The position numbers and the translations under genes were made by a program. The notes under the pieces were generated by a model. It saw nothing but the letters and a program-made list of their open reading frames with translations. It was not told where the DNA came from and made no database searches. From an uncultured Bacilli bacterium (GTDB taxonomy: Bacteria > Bacillota_I > Bacilli_A > RF39 > UBA660): a stretch of DNA of 29,814 bases. Location of the stretch: assembly GCA_934101495.1 (NCBI GenBank), contig CAKORG010000012.1:1-29814 (forward strand), read 5' to 3'. Shown here in pieces: positions 23,595 through 29,814 of this stretch; position 1 is the first letter of the stretch, and each line of letters opens with the position of its first letter.

Positions 23595-23630
23595 AGCTAG
23601 ATTTTTATAAATGTCTAGCTTTTATTTTTT
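23595..23630 (+). terminator. Terminator after the ToxI array
   Basis: AGCTAGA (23595-23601) and TCTAGCT (23614-23620) form the stem, with an AT-rich loop, followed by TTTATTTTTT. Confidence 0.8.
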
Positions 23631-23631
23631 A

Positions 23632-23654
23632 TAAAAAAGCTTTACAAACACGCA
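23632..23654 (+). repeat. 23-bp promoter block, copy 3
   Basis: It is identical to copies 1 and 2, directly after the terminator of the ToxI array. Confidence 0.95.
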
Positions 23655-23669
23655 GAAAAATGATATATT
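23641..23669 (+). promoter_or_regulatory. Separate promoter for the intact toxN
   Basis: TTTACA (23641-23646), 17-bp spacer, TGA then TATATT (23664-23669). A hairpin (TTTCCTT-ACATA-AGGGAAA type, 23692-23710) and a GGAAACATT sequence shared with the other leaders follow, but no ToxI repeat. Confidence 0.8.
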
Positions 23670-23742
23670 AAATATGTATTAAACAAGATTATTTCCTTAC
23701 ATAAGGGAAACATTTTATTTCAATATAATATCAGGAGGGAAA

Positions 23743-24249
23743 ATGGATAATAAAAGATTAACTTTATACTATATAGATAGTGATTATATAAATTATTTGC
23801 GAGAATTTGATAATAGAGTGCCTTATAATAAAAATGCCAGAAGACCATATATTGGAATTGTATATGTTTACAACAATAATAATTATTTTGCTCCATTATC
23901 ATCACCAAAGGAAAAACATTTGAAGTTAAGAAATAGTATGCCAGATATATGGAAAATCGATAATGGAAAATTGGGGGTTATAAATTTTAATAATATGGTT
24001 CCATGTTCAAGAGAAGTATTGACTGAGGCACTTCCCGTGGTAAAAGATAAAATTTATAAAAAACTGCTTCAAAACCAAATTAGTTCAATAAATGCCGATA
24101 GAAATGAAATATTAAAGAAAGTTAAATTATTTCATGACCAATATAATGATAATAATTTAAACAAGAATGTAATTGATAGATGTTGTGATTTTAGACTTTT
24201 AGAAGAAAAATGTTCTGAATATTCTAAGAAAATCGAAGTTTATGCATAG
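23743..24249 (+). CDS. toxN: ToxN/AbiQ-family type III endoribonuclease toxin, intact copy
   Basis: The product has 168 residues, close to the about 170 of ToxN and AbiQ. The N-terminal YYIDSDYINYLREFDNRVP, the central YFAPLSSPKEKH, the GVINFNNMVPC block and the C-terminal DRCCDFRLLEEKCSEYSK are the landmarks of the ToxN/AbiQ family, a sequence-selective RNase that halts translation and, in known cases, aborts phage infection. The family's usual features (an early Tyr-rich strand and an FAPL/SSPK loop) are complete; there is no frameshift. GGAGG at 23734-23738 precedes the ATG. The ToxI array lies 155 bases upstream, with a terminator and a second promoter in between. No phage genes surround it. 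The type III assignment rests on both the protein and the repeat array. Confidence 0.88.
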   Translation: MDNKRLTLYYIDSDYINYLREFDNRVPYNKNARRPYIGIVYVYNNNNYFAPLSSPKEKHLKLRNSMPDIWKIDNGKLGVINFNNMVPCSREVLTEALPVVKDKIYKKLLQNQISSINADRNEILKKVKLFHDQYNDNNLNKNVIDRCCDFRLLEEKCSEYSKKIEVYA

Positions 24250-24293
24250 TTATTATGTTATTTAATATTTATTGTATTTTTGATAATATTTCT

Positions 24294-24331
24294 AGCACAA
24301 TACCTTTATTAATGGTAAGTGCTTTTTTTTA
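24294..24331 (+). terminator. Intrinsic terminator closing the toxin-antitoxin locus
   Basis: AGCAC plus TACC pairs with GGTA plus GTGCT, with small internal unpaired bases and an AT loop, followed by T8. Confidence 0.85.
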
Positions 24332-24426
24332 CGTAATTTTATTATAGAGTAAGATTATAATCTATAAATTATTTACTTTGAAAGTGTCAATTTATGTATA
24401 ATCTAATATATAAAAGTAATAATTAG

Positions 24427-24435
24427 TGGTATAAT
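24427..24435 (+). promoter_or_regulatory. Extended -10 of the LtaS-like operon
   Basis: TGG followed by TATAAT (24430-24435), without a convincing -35. AGAGGT at 24445-24450 and the ATG at 24456 follow, so the leader is about 14 bases. Another TATAAT at 24397-24402 is possible. Confidence 0.55.
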
Positions 24436-24455
24436 AATTGTTATAGAGGTAGTCT

Positions 24456-26417
24456 ATGAAAAAATTTAAGTTAAGAAAGTTTTATTTAGGGTTAGTAACC
24501 TTTATAATATTATTATATATGGAAGTAACATTTAGATTACTAACTGGTAATGTAATATTTAGTAAAAATATTATTTATGTTTTAATATTCAATTTAATTA
24601 ATAGTTTGTTTTTTGATTGTTTTGGCAGAATTTTTAATAGAAGAACTAATAAAATAATATTCCTTATAAATTTATTTTTACTAAGTTTACTTTATAGTAT
24701 TCAGTTATGCGTATTTAAGATGTTTAGTTTTTATTTTGATTTTGGTTTACTCGGGGCATCTGGACAAGTGGCATCTTTCGCAGGTGATGGAGTAGATTTA
24801 GTCATTAGAAATATCATCGGAATTATTCTATTATTTATGCCATTTATATTATTTATTATTTTTAATAAAAAAATAGTAATTGAAAGAGAAAATAAAAAAT
24901 CTATACTTATTAAAAGTGGTTTATGTTTAGTTAGTATTGGTTTATTTTATTTGTTTTTACAAAATGGTAAAGATAAAATTAATTCACCATATAAGCTATA
25001 TTATGAAGTAAATAATGTTGATTTAAATATTAGAACATTCGGAGTGCTAAATACATTTGTGATAGATACATATAGATTAGTATTTGGTTTTGATGAAAAA
25101 ATAGATATTATTATTAAAGATAATGATAGTGATAATGATAATGCTGATAATCCAGAAGAAATTATCTATGAATATAATAATTTAGATATTGATTTTGATG
25201 CTTTAAAAAGTGGTGAAAGTAATAAAACAATAAAAAGTATGCATGAATATTTTAAAAATGAAAGTGGTACTAAACAAAATAAATTTACAAAATATTTTGA
25301 AGGAAAAAATTTAATTTTGTTTATGGCAGAAAGTTTTAATGAAATAGCTGTAAGAGAAGATACAACTCCGACATTATATAAGTTAGTGAGTACTGGATTT
25401 AAATTTAATAATTTTTATACTCCGACGATATCAAGTACAATTGGGGGAGAATTCCAAGAACTTACTGGTTTGGTAGCTGCTTCAGGATTTGTAAGTCCAT
25501 GGAAAAGTGGAAATAATTATTATCCATTCGGAGTAGCAACAAGCTTTAAAGAACTAGGTTATAGTACTTTTGCTTATCATGACCATAGTGTATATTTTCA
25601 AGATAGATATAAATATTTAAAAGCATTAGGATTTGATAATTTTAAAGGATGCTTTAATGGACTTGAAAAGAATATAAATTGTAAACAATGGCCTGAGTCT
25701 GACGTAGAAATGATTAATGCAACATTTGATGATTATATAAATAGTGATAAACCATTCTTTACATATTATGCTACCGTTAGTGGTCATGGCGGTTATACAT
25801 TTGCATCAAATGCTATGGCTAAAAAACATCAAAGTGATGTGACAGGTTTAGAGTTTAGTGAAAAGCCTCTTGCTTATTTGGCAGCTCAAATAGAACTTGA
25901 TAGAGCTTTAGAAACTTTGATAAATAAGCTAAAAGAAGCAGGAAAGTTAGATAATACTGTTATTGCTTTAGTCGGAGACCATTATCCATATTACTTAAGT
26001 ATAGATGAAGTAAATGAAATAGCAAGTTATAAAAAAGATAGTGTAGTTGAAGTGAACAAGAGTAACTTTATACTTTGGAATAGTGAAATGGAAACTATAA
26101 ATATTGATAAAGTTGGAAGTCAAATAGATGTCTTACCAACAATATACAATCTATTTGGTGTAAAATATGACTCAAGACTTATTATTGGTAAAGATATATT
26201 AAGTACAGAACCTGGTCTTGCTATATTTGGAAATAGAAGTTGGGTTAGTGATAAAGGTACTTATTTTGCGGGGTCAGGTAAATTTGTTTCTAAAAATGGT
26301 GAAGAAGTAACTAATGATTATATAACGTATATGAATAGTTTAGTTGGTGCTAGAATGAATATGAGTAAAAAAATTTTAACAAATGATTATTATAAGAAAG
26401 TTTTAGGTGATAAATAA
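24456..26417 (+). CDS. LtaS-like phosphoglycerol transferase / sulfatase-fold membrane enzyme
   Basis: The product has 653 residues. About five membrane segments occupy residues 10-170, as in lipoteichoic-acid synthase, followed by a linker with an Asp/Asn-rich patch (NDSDNDNADNPEE). An extracellular alkaline-phosphatase-superfamily domain starts near residue 285. Active-site blocks are LILFMAESFNE (metal-binding Glu), ISSTIGGEFQ (the Thr expected as nucleophile), YATVSGHGGY (His) and ALVGDHYPY (Asp-His). LtaS-type enzymes move glycerol phosphate from phosphatidylglycerol to a growing teichoic-acid chain or to other lipid-sugars. The overall length matches LtaS (about 640). It heads an operon with asnB, whose ATG overlaps its stop. 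Exact polymer is not determinable. Confidence 0.9.
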   Translation: MKKFKLRKFYLGLVTFIILLYMEVTFRLLTGNVIFSKNIIYVLIFNLINSLFFDCFGRIFNRRTNKIIFLINLFLLSLLYSIQLCVFKMFSFYFDFGLLGASGQVASFAGDGVDLVIRNIIGIILLFMPFILFIIFNKKIVIERENKKSILIKSGLCLVSIGLFYLFLQNGKDKINSPYKLYYEVNNVDLNIRTFGVLNTFVIDTYRLVFGFDEKIDIIIKDNDSDNDNADNPEEIIYEYNNLDIDFDALKSGESNKTIKSMHEYFKNESGTKQNKFTKYFEGKNLILFMAESFNEIAVREDTTPTLYKLVSTGFKFNNFYTPTISSTIGGEFQELTGLVAASGFVSPWKSGNNYYPFGVATSFKELGYSTFAYHDHSVYFQDRYKYLKALGFDNFKGCFNGLEKNINCKQWPESDVEMINATFDDYINSDKPFFTYYATVSGHGGYTFASNAMAKKHQSDVTGLEFSEKPLAYLAAQIELDRALETLINKLKEAGKLDNTVIALVGDHYPYYLSIDEVNEIASYKKDSVVEVNKSNFILWNSEMETINIDKVGSQIDVLPTIYNLFGVKYDSRLIIGKDILSTEPGLAIFGNRSWVSDKGTYFAGSGKFVSKNGEEVTNDYITYMNSLVGARMNMSKKILTNDYYKKVLGDK

Positions 26418-28234
26418 TGTGTGGGATAGTAGGTTTAGTTACCAAAAAAGAAAAAGAAAACACAATTAGATTAATGAACGATAGAATAAAACATCGTGGT
26501 CCAGATGGAGCTGGATATTTTATAGACGGTGATGTTGCTTTAGGTCATCGTCGTCTTTCAATTATTGACTTATCTACCGGAGACCAACCAATGTTTAATG
26601 AAGATGGTTCTGTTGTAACTGTTTATAATGGCGAAATTTATAACTATCAAGAATTAAAAGAAGAACTCGTAGCACTTGGTCATGATTTTAAAACAAAAAG
26701 TGATACTGAAGTTTTAGTTCACGGGTTTGAAGAGTGGCACACTGATTTACCTAAACATTTACGTGGTATGTTTGCTTTTGCTATATATGATAAGAATAAA
26801 AATGAAGTATTCTTAGCTCGTGATAATTTTGGAATAAAACCTCTATACTTTGCTAAAATGAATGATACATTCATGTTTGCATCAGAAATTAAAGCTTTTT
26901 TAGATGTTCCTGATTTTGAAAAAGTATTTAATGAAAGTATATTAGAGACATATCTTGAATTTAGTTTTGTACCTACGAATGAGACTTTCTTTAAAGGAGT
27001 ACATCGTTTAGATGCTGGATGCAGTCTTTTATATAAAGATGGTGAAATTAAATTAAATAAATATTTTAAATTAGACTTCAAAGAAGAAAATATGAGTTTT
27101 GAAGATGCTGTTAAAAATATTAGTGATGTTATGAAAGATAGTGTAGAAAAACACTTAATAGCGGATGTTGAAGTAGGTTCATTTTTATCAAGTGGAATTG
27201 ACTCATCATACATAGTTTCTTTAGCTAAACCTGATAAAACATATACAGTGGGTTATGAAAATAAAAAATATGATGAAACGATGTATGCTAAAGATTTAGC
27301 AGAAAAATTAGATATTAAAAATGAAAGTAAAATAATAACTAAAGAAGAATATCTAGAAAATATAAGTAAAATAATGTATCATTTAGATGAACCAACAAGT
27401 GATCCAGCAGCTATATCATTATATTTTGTTGCCAAACTTGCAAGTAAAGATTTAAAAGTAGTTTTATCTGGTGAAGGTGCAGATGAATTCTTCGGAGGTT
27501 ATAACTATTATAGAGAAGAAGTAGATTATAAGTTTTATAATAAATTACCTTATTGTACAAGACATGTTATTGGTAAAATTGCTAGTATTTTCCCTGAAGG
27601 AAGAGGTTTTAACTTCTTAGTAAGACGCGGAGAAAAATTAGAAAATAGTTATATTGGTGTTAATAGAAACTTTTCAAGTAAAATGGCTAAAAAAGTTCTT
27701 AAAAATAACTATGAACTACAAGCTATCGATGTAACTAAAGATGTTTATAATGAATTTAAAAATTATAGTAATATTGATAAAATGCAAGCTATTGATATAA
27801 ATTTCTGGCTTATGAAAGATATACTTCTTAAAGCAGATAGAATGACAATGGCCTCATCTATCGAAGGAAGAGTACCATTTATTGATAAAGAAGTATTTAA
27901 AGTAGCATCACATCTTCCTTTTGATTATAAAGTTACAAAAGAAAATACCAAAGTAGCTTTAAGAGCAGCAGCTAAAGAAGTTATACCAACTGAAGCTTAT
28001 AAAAAGAAAAAGTTAGGATTTCCAGTGCCAGTACGGGAATGGATTAAGGAAGGTGACTTTAAAGAAGAAGTTGAAAAGACTTTAAATAGTGATGTTGCAA
28101 ATAAATATTTTAATATCAAAATAATTAATAAGATGCTTAAAGAACATGTAAATGATAAAAAAGATAATTATCGTAAGATATGGACAATATATACATTTAT
28201 AAAATGGTATCAAGTATTTTTTGAAGGAGAGTAA
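26417..28234 (+). CDS. asnB: Asparagine synthetase (glutamine-hydrolysing)
   Basis: The product has 605 residues and starts MCGIVGLV, so Cys2 is free as the glutaminase nucleophile. RHRRLSIIDL-type (GHRRLSIIDLSTGDQPM), YNGEIYNYQEL and SDTEVLVHGFEEW belong to the N-terminal amidotransferase. The C-terminal synthetase has the pyrophosphate loop GSFLSSGIDSSY (near residue 255) and LSGEGADEFFGGY. It makes asparagine from aspartate, glutamine and ATP; homologs also amidate cell-wall peptides. SSGIDS replaces the common SGGLDS by Ser. It overlaps the previous stop by one base (TAATG) and is co-transcribed with the LtaS-like gene. The coupling to an envelope enzyme leaves open a cell-wall amidation role. 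Confidence 0.95.
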   Translation: MCGIVGLVTKKEKENTIRLMNDRIKHRGPDGAGYFIDGDVALGHRRLSIIDLSTGDQPMFNEDGSVVTVYNGEIYNYQELKEELVALGHDFKTKSDTEVLVHGFEEWHTDLPKHLRGMFAFAIYDKNKNEVFLARDNFGIKPLYFAKMNDTFMFASEIKAFLDVPDFEKVFNESILETYLEFSFVPTNETFFKGVHRLDAGCSLLYKDGEIKLNKYFKLDFKEENMSFEDAVKNISDVMKDSVEKHLIADVEVGSFLSSGIDSSYIVSLAKPDKTYTVGYENKKYDETMYAKDLAEKLDIKNESKIITKEEYLENISKIMYHLDEPTSDPAAISLYFVAKLASKDLKVVLSGEGADEFFGGYNYYREEVDYKFYNKLPYCTRHVIGKIASIFPEGRGFNFLVRRGEKLENSYIGVNRNFSSKMAKKVLKNNYELQAIDVTKDVYNEFKNYSNIDKMQAIDINFWLMKDILLKADRMTMASSIEGRVPFIDKEVFKVASHLPFDYKVTKENTKVALRAAAKEVIPTEAYKKKKLGFPVPVREWIKEGDFKEEVEKTLNSDVANKYFNIKIINKMLKEHVNDKKDNYRKIWTIYTFIKWYQVFFEGE

Positions 28235-28240
28235 TGAATT

Positions 28241-28810
28241 GTGAAAAGATTAGAAATTACAAGAATAGGAGAAGAATATCCTAAAATAACTTTAAGTCAT
28301 AACGATGAAGTTAGTTTAAATATTTTATTTGCGGGAAATTTAGATTTATATTTTATGCTTGCAGGTGCAGATAAAAGTCAAGAATTTATAATTGACGAAA
28401 GCAACTTAAGAGTTTATTACATATTTAACGAACTATATGAAAGTTTAATTAATTGTGATTTACCATACAATGTGGATGATAAAAATATGCTGCGAAGAAC
28501 ATCAAACTATGATAAATTAGTACAGAGTGATATAATCAAATGGTCAAGTGATGATTATGCAGAGAATATAGGTGCCTCTTTTGAGTTAAGGAAAGTCGAT
28601 AATAAATTTGTAATAACATTCAACAGAGGTAGCATAGAAAAACAATTTTTGCCAGATAAATATTGTATTAGTGTAAGACTTAGAAATAGTGGATCACTAT
28701 ATGAACCATTTAATACCAATTTTATGAGACTTTATCACGAATTGTGTGATTTAGATTTAGATCAAATGTATATTGACGAAATAATGGAGTTGAAAAGAAT
28801 AAAAATTTAA
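28241..28810 (+). CDS. Protein of unknown function in the asnB-rmuC operon
   Basis: The product is 189 residues from a GTG start at 28241, with AAGGAG at 28224-28229 (spacing about 11). An ATG at 28234 is in another frame and stops quickly. There is no signal peptide or membrane segment. The first half looks beta-rich (KRLEITRIGEEYPKITLSHN) and the centre has a long charged stretch. I do not recognise the family. It is followed after 9 bases by rmuC with a perfect GGAGG site, so it belongs to the same transcript. Confidence 0.8.
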   Translation: MKRLEITRIGEEYPKITLSHNDEVSLNILFAGNLDLYFMLAGADKSQEFIIDESNLRVYYIFNELYESLINCDLPYNVDDKNMLRRTSNYDKLVQSDIIKWSSDDYAENIGASFELRKVDNKFVITFNRGSIEKQFLPDKYCISVRLRNSGSLYEPFNTNFMRLYHELCDLDLDQMYIDEIMELKRIKI

Positions 28811-28819
28811 GGAGGAAGT

Positions 28820-29814
28820 ATGGAATATGTAATTGTTGGACTACTAGGAGTAGTTATAGTGCTTTTACTAGTTCTAATTTTAAGAAAAAACAATAATAAT
28901 GAAATGACAGAAAGACTTGGACATTTTGAAGCTAACATTAATAAAGAAATAGGTGAATTTAAATTTGGTTTTTCTAAAGTATTAACCCAAGACTTTGAGT
29001 TATTAAATGAAAGAATTGAAAAAAAACTAACACTAATAAATGATAGAGTTAATGAGCGTCTTGACCAAAACTTTGAAAAGAGTAATAAAACTTTTATGAA
29101 TGTTTTAGAAAGACTTAATAAAATTGATGAAGCTCAAAAGAAGATTGATAGTTTAAATGGTGAAATAGTATCACTTCAAGGAGTTTTAACAGATAAGAAA
29201 ACACGTGGAACATTCGGAGAAGTAAATCTAGAATATATCTTAAATAATGCTTTTGGAAGTAATAAAAATGGCATATATAAAACTCAAGTTAAATTATCTA
29301 CAGGTGTTATAGCAGATGCAATACTTTATGCACCATCACCACTTGGCACGATTGCTATTGACTCAAAATTTCCTTTAGAAAATTATCAAAGAATGACAGA
29401 TAGAACAAAATCTAAAGAAGAAAGAGAATACTATGAAAAGATGTTTGTTCAAGATGTAAAAAAACATATTAATGCTATCGGAGAAAAATACATAATACCT
29501 GGAGAAACAACTGATGAAGCTATTATGTTTTTACCAGCAGAAGCTTTATTTGCAGAAATAAATGCTTATCATCCAGAACTTCTTAATTATGCGTATAGTA
29601 AAAAAGTATGGATTGCGGGTCCAACAACCCTTATAAGTACACTTTCAATAATAAGTATGATACTTAAAAATATGGAAAGAGATAAATATGCTAAAGTAAT
29701 CCATGAAGAATTAAATAAATTAAGTGTAGAATTTGGAAGATATAAAGAACGTTGGGATAAACTTGCTAGAAGTGTTAAAACTGTAAATCAAAGTATTGAT
29801 GAACTTCATACAAC
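28820..29814 (+). CDS. rmuC: DNA recombination protein RmuC (3' end outside window)
   Basis: The frame is open from the ATG at 28820 (AAGGAGG just before) to the end of the window, 331 codons. An N-terminal membrane anchor (about residues 4-22, VIVGLLGVVIVLLLVLIL-like) is followed by a coiled coil (about 25-120). The RmuC domain then shows TRGTFGEVNLEYILNNAF, GVIADAILYAP, AIDSKFPLENYQRM, FLPAEALFAEINAYHP and KKVWIAGPTTLISTLSIISM. RmuC proteins are membrane-tethered putative PD-(D/E)XK nucleases that limit DNA inversions and, in enterobacteria, have been linked to phage restriction. The aspartate/EXK-type residues (DAILY, DSKF) are present. The last gene of the LtaS-asnB operon in this window. 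Confidence 0.93.
   Translation, partial: MEYVIVGLLGVVIVLLLVLILRKNNNNEMTERLGHFEANINKEIGEFKFGFSKVLTQDFELLNERIEKKLTLINDRVNERLDQNFEKSNKTFMNVLERLNKIDEAQKKIDSLNGEIVSLQGVLTDKKTRGTFGEVNLEYILNNAFGSNKNGIYKTQVKLSTGVIADAILYAPSPLGTIAIDSKFPLENYQRMTDRTKSKEEREYYEKMFVQDVKKHINAIGEKYIIPGETTDEAIMFLPAEALFAEINAYHPELLNYAYSKKVWIAGPTTLISTLSIISMILKNMERDKYAKVIHEELNKLSVEFGRYKERWDKLARSVKTVNQSIDELHT

Larger units (their letters stand above)
23443..23630 (+). ncRNA. toxI: ToxI-type antitoxin RNA with three 36-nt repeats
   Basis: The transcript should run from near 23443 to the terminator at 23595-23630. It opens with a small GNRA-like hairpin (TGAGG-GAAA-CCTCA), then A-rich sequence, then three tandem 36-nt units. Each unit contains a CCCA-loop-TGGG stem. 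No protein can be encoded. In ToxIN systems such repeats are cut by ToxN into single units that fold as pseudoknots and block the toxin. The period of 36 nt is the same as that of the founding ToxI, which I recall from the literature. The intact toxN follows at 23743. Confidence 0.8.

Noticed and set aside
23465..23600. Repeats considered as a CRISPR array
   Set aside because: The 36-nt units are directly adjacent with no unique spacers, and there are no cas genes; the toxN context explains them better.
22690..24331. Insertion sequence or prophage as carrier of the toxin locus
   Set aside because: No transposase, integrase, terminal inverted repeats or tRNA attachment site is visible; only the direct 23-bp repeats remain.
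26719..27213. 164-residue minus-strand frame
   Set aside because: It is antisense within asnB, without start signals.

Overview
The window is a very AT-rich stretch of bacterial chromosome. It reads with the standard bacterial code: tryptophan is TGG and full-length proteins contain no in-frame TGA. Gram-positive ribosome-binding sites (AGGAGG or AGGTGA), SipW-type signal peptides, a class B-like sortase, an LtaS-like enzyme, a ClpC-like ATPase with a UVR motif and surface proteins with DUF5011-like domains all point to a low-GC Firmicute. An uncultured gut Bacilli lineage of the RF39 type is my guess, inferred from gene style rather than from any marker-gene comparison. Most promoters are sigma-A-like with an extended -10 (TGn before TATAAT or similar) and most transcription units end in clear intrinsic terminators.

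Layout. 1-5480 holds the end of a surface protein and five small units. These are a short membrane protein broken by a frameshift, a SanA/YdcF (DUF218) protein behind an attenuator-like leader, two membrane-anchored extracellular proteins and an acidic unknown. 5482-7744 is a divergent pair: a sortase carrying a very large cytoplasmic N-terminal region (minus strand), and a secreted protein with a C-terminal anchor that could be its substrate. 7812-14930 carries lysS, an unknown protein, a 12-TM-type YfcC-like transporter, an unknown protein with a possibly leaderless start, and a short ClpC-like ATPase. 14992-17770 is a surface-fibre cluster: a SipW-signal protein with a carboxypeptidase-regulatory-like domain, then two tandem TasA/camelysin-like paralogs with duplicated promoter, leader and terminator. 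17948-22692 is a compact run of a ZIP transporter, an SDR, a patatin, a YebC-family protein and a CPBP protease.

22690-24331 is the most interesting part: a compound type III toxin-antitoxin locus of the ToxIN/AbiQ kind. It has two ToxN-family endoribonuclease genes; the first is split by two compensating one-base frameshifts. It also has a clear ToxI array of three 36-nt repeats, a second and more degenerate ToxI-like leader, and three copies of an identical 23-bp promoter block. 24456 to the end is an operon of an LtaS-like phosphoglycerol transferase, asnB, an unknown protein and a partial rmuC.

Four separate one-base shifts, all in A or T homopolymers, occur in otherwise well-formed genes (1227-1232, 7004-7008, 23005-23010, 23065-23071). 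Either the assembly has homopolymer errors or several genes here are decayed or phase-variable. This affects how the sortase and the first ToxN should be read.
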